From contig QANY01005068.1 of the NCBI GenBank assembly GCA_003255025.1, positions 41,548-105,547 on the forward strand: DNA of 64,000 nucleotides, given 5' to 3'. The DNA is from Datisca glomerata (taxonomy: Eukaryota; Streptophyta; Magnoliopsida; Cucurbitales; Datiscaceae). Position numbers and translations under genes: made by a program. Every line of letters begins with the position of its first letter. Position 1 is the first letter of the stretch. Positions 56,776 to 64,000 of this stretch are shown one piece after another. The notes below the pieces were generated by a model that ran no database searches, was not told the DNA's origin, and saw only the letters and a program-made list of their open reading frames with translations.

Positions 56776-57325
56776 AAAATTAAATAAGATCAGTAAGTAC
56801 CTCCAATGCTCCAACGTCCATCCACTTGACTTTATTTGTTTTTGGTTATTTCAATTTCTGGACCATAAAATTGAAATAATTAATTTATTGGATTAAAATA
56901 GTGTTGATTCAAAAGAATATCCTACATGGTAATGGACAAAAATAAAGAGAGAGAGAGGGGCCCTTTTATAATCTATAATAAAGTTTACAAATTGATCATT
57001 TTTTGCCTAGAAAGAGCGATCGTTTCCATGACTATTTTTTTTTTAAAAAACTAAAATGAAAGCACAGAAAACTGCCTTTCCATGACAGCCCTGTCCAGAG
57101 AACCTCATTAGACTCTATAGTCACAAGCATAATTTATAAACACGACATCAACCAAAATATCAATTAACTACTGGAAGGACATCCAAAGAGATGTCGAATG
57201 CCTATTAACTATTGGAAGGGCATTTAAAGAGAGATTCAATGCATTGATTTTTCGTGACATCTGCTTTAATACGGTGGACAACTTTTACCATCTACAATGA
57301 CACAATATCAAGGAAGTTTTCTTAC
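56776..57325. other. AT-rich unique sequence, no gene seen
   Basis: Ordinary AT-rich plant intergenic or intronic sequence. A short GAGAGAGAGAG run lies near 56945. It may be intron of the captured fragment that follows on the minus strand. I looked for a Helitron-type CTRR end with a hairpin and found none that is convincing. Confidence 0.5.
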
Positions 57326-57444
57326 TTGTGCGTGGATTAGCTTCTGGACAATGTTATCATTCCCAACTCTCATTTTTTGAGTTGATAAAGCCAGATTGAG
57401 CTCATAAATATCACATCCAATAAGTTTTACAACAGTAGGTAGAC
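57326..57444 (-). pseudogene. Myosin VIII motor-domain exon fragment
   Basis: Read on the minus strand, a 119-bp exon with good borders (TCATCAG before it, GTAAG after it) encodes KLIGCDIYELNLALSTQKM followed by RVGNDNIVQKL. This matches the plant class VIII (ATM1-type) myosin motor domain just before the conserved QAIDARDALAKSIY segment. Normal family sequence has KLTLSQ where this has KLIHAQ, a sign of decay. Upstream and downstream motor exons are not found nearby, so it is an isolated exon and not a working gene. Assignment is from recalled family motifs. Confidence 0.72.
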
Positions 57445-57873
57445 CTGATGAAATGAAAGGTACAACCTCATAAGTCATTAAGGCATGAACAAACAACTGA
57501 AAATGGATGATGCAACCCCATTAGGTAAACAAACTACTTACCACTTTATGCAAGTAAAAAGTCAAGCCCACTACTAGCTCATTAAAACGTATGCAGGTAA
57601 TAGAAAAAAACAATGCCTCAATCAGGCATTTAATACAAAGTTGGCGGTAACTTCTAAGTTCTAACTATATGTTCCTCGCACTTTTGTCTCTCAGGAGTCA
57701 TTTGCTTTAAAGTTATTTTTCCGCTAAAATAGTTCATTTCTTTCGAAGCATGGTCATGCAAATGCATTTTGGTGAGGTTCTGCACCTTCAAACCTGATCC
57801 TTATCATCTCTACTAAGAAGATATACAACACTGTTTTATTCAAATTACATGCACAAAAGAATTATAAACTCAC
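57445..57873. other. No gene seen
   Basis: AT-rich sequence between two minus-strand exon-like fragments, with no recognisable coding or structural feature. Confidence 0.5.
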
Positions 57874-58154
57874 AGCGCCATTTCCTGCTCCACCATAATA
57901 GATTGAGCTCTTCCCCATTGCAAGCAACAAATGTTTTGACGCAAGATAAGCTTTTCCATTGACACTAACCTAGAGTATGCAAGATTCAGTTCAAATGAAA
58001 AAGTAAGTAGGATCTGTCACGAGAACAAGAATTATGCCAAAACTCATAATTCAATTAATCTGCAACTTCAAAAGATGTTACCTTGGTGGATATTCCCATA
58101 TCAAAGAAAATTGATACCCGAAACGGATGCTCATTTTCCCCAACATGCACCATT
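57874..58154 (-). pseudogene. Two exon-like pieces of an unrecognised gene
   Basis: On the minus strand, 58154-58082 encodes VGENEHPFRVSIFFDMGIST and ends AAG|GTAAC. After a 112-bp intron ending CTCTAG, 57969-57874 encodes VSVNGKAYLASKHLLLAMGK plus SSIYYGGAGNGA and ends at a GTGAGT donor. Frame and splice sites agree across the intron, so these are real exons by structure. I do not recognise the family and give no function. No start, stop or further exon is evident. Confidence 0.5.
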
Positions 58155-59377
58155 AACAATGTGATTTGACCGTGACTTTAAAAATTCTGTTTTCCAACTC
58201 AGCTAAAAACACATTTATTCAAAAAAAACACATGATCCACACGTGTAATAAAGTAAAGACGATAATAATCTATGGCAAACTATACAAACAGAACAACCAA
58301 GCAACATTCAAATGCCATGGCATCTGCAGAAAAGAAAGAAGACAATACAAAACATAGTTAGGAAACAAACCCACGTGCTTTAGAAAGACACAGGAGATAA
58401 ATCTCACAATCTACTCAAGCTGCGAAGACCAACCAGAAAAGTATTGAAGCAAAAAATCCCGCAACCATTAGTCTATCACCAAGGCTATCCTTGTCCCGTC
58501 TTTTTTAACACTAAAATTCACTTGCAGGATTTGAAACACACATACACACACATATAGTATATGTAGTTTACTGTGAAAATTGTTACATATATATTCATGC
58601 TGAGATAGGCAAGCATTAACAATAAGGTTAATCATACCATAAGTACTAAAATCAAACTAAATATAATAAGAAAATAACATGCCAAACAAACTCAGAGATC
58701 TGACAAGGAAGCAGAGGAACTTCTAAAGAAACTACAAGGCACCTCAAGAAGAGTATTTACACTCAATTCAAACATTCAAAGCATAAACTTCAGTATTTAC
58801 ACACAAACTAAGCCGATGAAAAAAAAAATTGCAGAGCAAACTAAAAAACTCATCGATCAATAAACTTCAGTATTGCATGTATTGGCACATGCAGGCTAAT
58901 GGCAAAGCAGTAATGGGAGTCCAAACAAACTGTCTCTTTTAGATTATATAAATACAAACAAATTAAAAAAGGACTAATATCTTCAAGCTATTGATTAATA
59001 AAATCAATTATGATTATATAATCAATAAACTACGTAATTGTCCTTGACAATAAATAAGGAGATAGATTAACAATTATATGAATTCATAAAATTATTTGCT
59101 GGATTATTAAATAGAAAAACTGTAAGACTTGTTAATGATGATGAATAAGGATTTAACATAAGAAAAGAATGATTCTGTTGAAATGTAAGGTGAATTTACA
59201 CATTTGAATGAATTCTTTAACAGCTTCATTGATGTTTTATATAGAGTTGAATGTTGACCAGACACCACATTAACCCAAAGATTTAGCTACAAGGAAGTAG
59301 ACCCCCAACGGGTAAACTTTGCATACCTCACGCCCGGTCGTGAAGTTTCGGTCAGAGTAATCATTGAAGCAAATTAA
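58155..59377. other. No gene seen
   Basis: About 1.2 kb of AT-rich sequence without recognisable exons, repeats or RNA genes on either strand. It could be intron or intergenic. Confidence 0.5.
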
Positions 59378-59478
59378 CCTCTCATCACAACAGAAAGCCT
59401 CGAACCAAGAGCTGTTTGAAGCAATGTGTTCACTCCAGCCATGAAAAGCAATGTCTGCATCACAAGAGCTTTATCGCC
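59378..59478 (-). pseudogene. Nucleobase-ascorbate transporter (NAT) exon fragment
   Basis: On the minus strand, after GCGCAG, the frame reads GDKALVMQTLLFMAGVNTLL then QTALGSRLSVVMRG and a stop. Plant NAT (xanthine/uracil permease family) proteins have a closely similar membrane segment, DKARVIQTLLFVAGINTLLQ followed by T-x-GTRLP-VV-GGSY. The GG in GGSY is altered and a stop follows, so it is broken. Only this ~34-residue piece is visible. The direct continuation (NDYSDRNFTTGREV in another frame) is not recognised. Confidence 0.6.
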
Positions 59479-59538
59479 CTGCGCCCAGATGCAAACAATC
59501 AAATATCAATTAGAATATTAGCCATAATACATCCAAAC

Positions 59539-59874
59539 CTGAGCCACCACTCTAAGACCAGTGACATCAGCTTCTTGATATGCCTTGGTGCCTTTAAAAT
59601 CATTATTCGCAGAAGCATATGTAGCTTGCTCACTCTCAGCTAACTGTGTCTCAGCAGATGCTTCAGGTAAAGATTCAATGGCTCGATTGCTTTGAGCTGG
59701 ACTCATGTTTCTCCCATTGGGTATTCATCCCCATGCAACGTACTGTGAGCAGCCCTGTCAGATAGTGGAATCACGCTATGGAATTTTAATGTCACATCTG
59801 ATGCATGTTTCTTTGACAGCTGCTCAAGCTCCGCATCCACAGCAAAACTGAAGAAAATATTGTTGTGGACATAC
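59539..59874 (-). pseudogene. FRIENDLY/CLU (clustered mitochondria protein) exon fragment 1
   Basis: A 336-bp minus-strand exon with acceptor TTCTAG and donor CTCAG|GTTTGG. It encodes YVHNNIFFSFAVDAELEQLS, a variable linker, then EQATYASANNDFKGTKAYQE, ADVTGL and RVVAQ. This is the central CLU domain of the plant FRIENDLY protein, which acts in mitochondrial distribution. The split ATG before YVHNN matches the normal exon phase. A frameshift near 59705 and loss of ~13 residues between ADVTGL and RVVAQ show it is a pseudogene. The next exon of the family is not downstream. Confidence 0.82.
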
Positions 59875-60411
59875 CTAGAAGCCAAAATCTCATCCGTTCA
59901 ATGATTAACTGCACTAACTTGAGACTCTAACTGAATGGATGACGCAGTTAAAGAAATGATATAAATTACCTAAAACCGGATAAACTTCTAGCCATGAATT
60001 TGGTGGTAGCAAGGATTGCACATTTTCAAAGGGATGGCAGATGCCCTTCGATCTAAAACTTCACGGACTGCTTCAAATAGCAAGCAGGACAAACTAGCAT
60101 CAAAACAATTTCTAACCTTTTTTAAACTTGGAACTGATTATTGGCAACAATCCAACTAAAGTAATTGCTTCACAGTTACTTTATTTGGCTTTGGGTCAAG
60201 AAGATTCCCCATGCTCGAGTTGACATAAAATATATGAATAATCAACATACTAACACTACAGTTAAAGGTTGATATAACAATATTACTCATGACATGATTA
60301 AACTGCAGTACTAACATATACACTCCCCATCGAAACATTGATCAAAGAACTTGTATTCCCCCATTAAAACATACAACTGTTTTAAAACTATGATCGATTA
60401 TTGCCCGAAGT
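59875..60411. other. No clear gene; one possible exon remnant
   Basis: On the minus strand near 60110-59990 the frame CLLFEAVREVLDRRASAIPL is open between stops and looks exon-like, but I do not recognise it. The rest is AT-rich without features. Confidence 0.35.
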
Positions 60412-60560
60412 AACGCACCTCAGGATAGCCCGATGGTTAGGGAGAGCCCGTGACTGTGTGGTTAGCCCAATGGTCAGGGGTTTGATTCCCCCTGGGACCA
60501 AACCTGAATTAAAGTGGGAGTTCGCGGCGTTGATGATAAAGGTTTTAATGAGTAAACTGT
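60412..60560 (+). mobile_element. Possible tRNA-derived SINE
   Basis: TAGCCCGATGG (60426-60436) resembles a Pol III A box and GGTTTGATTCC (60479-60489) a B box. A second A-box-like TAGCCCAATGG lies between them at 60463-60473. The spacing fits a tRNA-related SINE head better than a true tRNA: no cloverleaf closes. No A/T tail or target duplication is visible. It lies between two captured gene fragments. Confidence 0.45.
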
Positions 60561-61364
60561 GATGGAGTTGATAAAAATTCAGTTGACCAAAATTGCCTTC
60601 AAATAACGGTACAAAATGTGCAAACTCACATATCTTCGAAGTCGGATCTGGACATTGAATCAGGAGTAGACCCATTACTCCAATTTCTTCAACTCCATAC
60701 CTTCAGGAGCACTACCTTCCGCATTCTTTATATCCACTTCCTTCCATTTCGTGACAACATTGTTCTATTTGATTCCACCTGTCATCCATGTCACGGTTAT
60801 CATAACTTATCTACTTTGCATATATCTAAAAGGAACAGAATGAGGATATAAATAGCAATATATGGAAGTTCATTTGATAGCTTTAAGCTAGTGGCCGAGT
60901 CAAATCAGATTTTGTTCATCTTCTAAGATCTAAACCGATCCTTTTCCACGCCTTTTTATATATGCTGAATTGAGATTAAATATAAGTAGAGAGTAAAAGT
61001 CAGTGAATGCAAATATTGGTTCCTAGTAAGTTACCAATCATTAGGAACGTTTGTGGACAGCTCGGTTGTGAGGGTGACAGTAAACCCAAAACATTAGATA
61101 GCCTCCTCCTATAAGGCAAGAGTACTATATTCAAGCACACCGCATATACATTATACAAAACATGATCAAGATAATTAGGTATACATTGGTGTTAATTATG
61201 TAATGGCTCAATCGTGACCCATCTCATGACAAGACTTACTCAAGTTTGAAGAAGTTTAAATCAATGCGATATTTAATTGATATTCCAATTCATATCATAT
61301 CTTGGTTATCTGATTACAAATTGACATCCTATTAAGAGAGTGTCATACCTATTCTCTGTAGGAA
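60561..61364. other. No gene seen
   Basis: AT-rich sequence. A short open frame near 60618-60851 has no recognisable motif on either strand. Confidence 0.5.
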
Positions 61365-61489
61365 GATTCAAAACAACCTCAAAGAACTTCTTCAGGATCA
61401 ATGACAAAGCTGCTTCTGTCGCTACAGGTTTAAGTTTTCCTCTTTCTTGACATTTTACTTGGTTGGGCAGTTGTTTTTTTATGTTCTAA

Positions 61490-61757
61490 TTATGAACAAC
61501 CCAAGTCTCTTGCCTCCGATCCTTTCATGATTCTCAGCCTCTTACATGTTGACATAAACATCCTGCAATTAATTAGCAAGTTAAAAGCATGTTAATTACC
61601 TAGTTGATCTTGACTTTTAAAGAGAAAGAAAGAAAAATCTAGAGAGAGAGAGTGACACTCCCATGGATCATCTCCAACAAGCATCCAATCACCATCTTTA
61701 TCTTCATCAGTAGGTCCACAATCTGATCCATTAAACCCTTCTCTCTCACAATACTAC
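61490..61757 (-). pseudogene. Aux/IAA C-terminal fragment, copy 1
   Basis: Minus strand. The exon at 61757-61659 (after TTTAG) encodes [12 protein letters not shown] then [19 protein letters not shown]. The last exon at 61562-61490 (after TTGCAG) encodes MFMSTCKRLRIMKGSEARDL and a stop. These are the end of the PB1-type domain (motifs III/IV) of Aux/IAA auxin-response repressors, with the normal exon division. Lesions: the expected GAG before YCERE is TAG, and the donor after GGGA is GTGTCA instead of GTAAGT. Domains I and II are absent, so no working repressor can be made. Confidence 0.88.
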
Positions 61758-62689
61758 CTAAATTAACATATAAGACTACACCAATAAATAACGGAAAACT
61801 TAACAAAATAAAAACAATTCAATTATGTATCATAATTATGTTTACCAGAGGATTATTTTAAAGTTAATTGCTTACCCATTCGAATGTACTTCATTCCCAT
61901 TTGAATTTCACAATGACAGTCTTTCCAGTCAAAATTTTTAAGAAAGGTTTGGGGTTAACTGGTATAATCTGCATTATAACATCCGGGTAAATGTACATAT
62001 CTCACTGAAATTCTTCATAAATCCAACAATTTTTCCCAAAACAAACAAAAGAAATAGACTAGAAAATAAATTACTTGCATACGTTATCCACCAAAAGCCT
62101 AAAATAGATCTTACATCCAACATCTTATACTCGAATTAGAGATAATTTCATGAAGCAGCAACACACGTTTGCAGACTCCTTCTAACTATATCGTTTTTCC
62201 TTACTACTAACCACTTTTATTCTCCACAACCAATTTAACTAAGTCATGAACACGTGTAGGCAGAGGAATAAGCATCGATTACATTATTATAGTTGGCTTC
62301 TAACTCACCACTCTCCTTATTAAGTTCATCATTTTCTATGGCATCCTGACCAAACCAAGAAAATGGCGTTCTATTTATACAATCACAGACAATTCATAAG
62401 TTTCACTAACCATTCCTTAAGAGCCCCTCCAGTTACCTTTCCAGTTAAAAGAAAAAAAATTAAAGTCTCATCACCAAATACGTGAACAGAGTAATACTGA
62501 AATGTTGGAAGAAAAATTTAATTTGGCACAAATCTCATACATATATGTAAACTCATTCTTAAATCATTTTTTCCATACTATTATACGAAGATATCAAGAA
62601 GCAATTCTATTCTGTAAGCAATGCAACATAATCTATTTAAAACTTAACTGAAAAACTCTTTAGCACAAGTAAAATCCAAGTAAATAATT
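61758..62689. other. No gene seen between the Aux/IAA copies
   Basis: AT-rich sequence. It may hold the decayed upstream intron of copy 1 or the downstream flank of copy 2. No upstream Aux/IAA exon is recognisable. Confidence 0.5.
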
Positions 62690-62801
62690 AGGAAGATTCA
62701 AACCTCAAAGAACTTCTCCAGGATCAATAACAGAGCTGCTTCTGTTGCTAGAGGTTTTCATTCCATTTTACTTGGGTGGGCAATTGTTTTTGTTGTTCTA
62801 A

Positions 62802-63067
62802 CTATGAAAACCCCAGCCTCTTGCCACTGATCTTTTCATGATTCTCAGCCTCTTACATGTTGATATAAACATCCTGCATTTAATTAAGCAAGTTAAAAAC
62901 ATGTTAATTACCTTGTTGATCTTGATATTTAAAGAAAATGAGAAATCAAGAGAGAGATAGTGACTTACTGCCGTGGATCATGTCCAACAAGAATCCAATG
63001 ACAATCTTTATCTTCATCAGTGGGTGATGATACGATCCATGAAATACGTCTCTCTCACAATACTCAC
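62802..63067 (-). pseudogene. Aux/IAA C-terminal fragment, copy 2
   Basis: A tandem duplicate of copy 1 with a 1,310-bp period; homology extends from about 62690 to 63070. The exon at 63067-62969 keeps GAG before YCERD and a canonical GTAAGT donor, but has a frameshift near 63022 and changes inside DEDKD (DEDKDCHWILVGHDP). The last exon at 62873-62802 reads MFISTCKRLRIMKRSVARGW and then a stop. The damage differs from copy 1, so both decayed after duplication. Confidence 0.87.
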
Positions 63068-63088
63068 CTAAACCACCAAATCTGTTTT

Positions 63089-63230
63089 TCGTCTTTTTTC
63101 ATTTTCACTTTCTTTTTTCTTTTCTTTTCTTCTTTTCTTTTTTTTTCCTTTTTCTTTTCTCTTTTTTTCTTCCTTTTTTTTTGTTTTTGTTTTTTCCTTT
63201 CTTTTTTTCCTTTTCTACATCAACAAATTT
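63089..63230 (+). repeat. Pyrimidine-rich (T/C) low-complexity tract
   Basis: Runs of TTTTC and TTTTTCC over ~140 bp. Reading frames in it (Phe/Ser-rich) are artefacts. On the minus strand it is a purine tract upstream of Aux/IAA copy 2. Confidence 0.85.
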
Positions 63231-63576
63231 TTAGATTCTGATCCATTGCCACCCAAATCTGAAAATCATAAAAAAGTGATGGTTAACTTATAGGCCTAAA
63301 CCACGAAGAACCATTTTAGCAATATTTTATTTTACCATCTGCAGTCCCAAAGTCTATGAATATGAGAGAACAGCAAGGCTCCCTCTTAGACAACTTGCTT
63401 TCCATTCTGCATTATATATATGGGATTTTTTATCAGTATATGAGTAGGATATTAATTGAAATACATAATAGATGACATAAAATCAACTACAAATGTCCAC
63501 ATCCTATAACAGAAGTACAAGCAATTTGTTCACATATTTTCTGGAGCATACTTTATCTATTGGAATCATATTTCAC
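63231..63576. other. No clear gene
   Basis: AT-rich sequence downstream of the CLU exon on the minus strand. A stretch near 63415-63330 after ATGCAG could be exon-like (KLSKREPCCSLIFIDFGTAD) but is not recognised. Confidence 0.35.
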
Positions 63577-63685
63577 CTGGCGAAAGGCAGTAAATAGCTC
63601 TGCTCTGAATATATAAAATCGTGATCCAGGTTCAGTATAGTTTGCATCACGAGGAGTTACTCTCATCAAGTCCAAAAGATAGTGT
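63577..63685 (-). pseudogene. FRIENDLY/CLU exon fragment 2
   Basis: A 109-bp minus-strand exon with acceptor ATTACAG and donor CCAG|GTGAAA. It encodes HYLLDLMRVTPRDANYTEPG then SRFYIFRAELFTAF, a highly conserved CLU-domain segment; family members usually have SRFCILRPELITAFC. In an intact gene this exon lies downstream of the YVHNN exon, but here it lies upstream of it on the same strand, about 3.7 kb away. It may belong to a larger captured piece beyond 64000. Substitutions at conserved positions suggest relaxed constraint. Confidence 0.82.
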
Positions 63686-64000
63686 CTGTAATTGCAAAAG
63701 AGAAGAAAATGATAGTTAGTGAAGATGACAATGAGAATTCCAAAAAGTACAAAAATAAAAACCAACAGATAAAACAAGCTGTGATGCTAAATTTTCACAT
63801 GCACTTGCACACACATAACCATCATTCATATGCAAGGAAACGAAACAGAAACATCAATCCAGAAAGTTTTGAACTAAATTGCACCTCAAAAATTGAGAAC
63901 ACTTAAATAACATTATACACATATGAAGATTTTGTATGGGAGATTTGGAAGAAATCACATGTCATCACTACCAAATATTCCCTTACATTCCACAGGAGCA
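63686..64000. other. Probable intron upstream of CLU fragment 2
   Basis: AT-rich sequence with no recognisable exon up to the window edge. Confidence 0.4.

Noticed and set aside
56776..57325. A Helitron 3' end for the gene-fragment mosaic
   Set aside because: CTAG-type sequences occur (for example near 57007), but without a convincing adjacent hairpin and with the wrong following base. I leave the carrier type open.
60412..60500. A tRNA gene
   Set aside because: Box-like motifs are present, but acceptor and anticodon stems do not pair and the box order is doubled. A SINE is more likely.
63020..63241. A Phe/Ser-rich 73-codon frame resembling a membrane protein
   Set aside because: It is produced by a T/C low-complexity tract.
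59378..63685. A single intact host gene on the minus strand
   Set aside because: The exons belong to unrelated families, the CLU exons are in the wrong order, and several carry stops or frameshifts.

Overview
This window is repeat-rich, AT-rich plant nuclear DNA from a draft assembly with two N gaps and one single N. A flowering plant is indicated by L1-type LINEs with a DUF4283-like ORF1, Ty3/Gypsy elements with a tRNA-iMet primer-binding site, and intron-containing fragments of plant genes (myosin VIII, FRIENDLY/CLU, Aux/IAA). I cannot name the species. I see no intact host gene, rRNA gene, true tRNA gene or CRISPR array. The only intact long gene is a LINE ORF2 (1,222 aa).

Layout. 1-15.3 kb and 26.3-34.8 kb are the two arms of a large inverted duplication. 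Each arm carries the same two degenerate Ty3/Gypsy elements, called Gyp1 and Gyp2 here. The left arm has gained three LINE insertions (A at 0.6-4.6 kb, B at 6.1-6.4 kb, C at 7.35-13.0 kb). The right arm keeps the matching unoccupied sites. Between the arms (15.8-25.7 kb) lies a ~168-bp tandem satellite. It is itself duplicated with a ~6.04-kb offset, and both copies carry the same LINE insertion with the same target duplication. At its centre two 5' halves of LINEs point toward an assembly gap. A third satellite block is at 34.9-36.6 kb.

36.8-56.8 kb is the most unusual part: about 20 kb of almost pure purine (GA-rich) sequence on the + strand. It is organised partly into ~1-kb higher-order repeats and interrupted by (GT)n tracts, one LTR fragment and a gap. 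The very long Ser/Leu/Pro reading frames on its opposite strand are composition artefacts.

57.3-64 kb is a second unexpected region. It is a mosaic of exon fragments from at least four unrelated plant genes (myosin VIII, a nucleobase-ascorbate-type transporter, FRIENDLY/CLU, and Aux/IAA twice) plus one unrecognised gene. All are on the minus strand, most keep recognisable splice borders, and several are damaged. The two CLU pieces are in the wrong order for a normal gene. This resembles multi-gene capture by a Helitron or Pack-MULE.

The parts do not form a pathway. The window reads as a layered history of LTR-element insertion and decay, inverted duplication, later LINE insertion, satellite duplication and gene-fragment capture.
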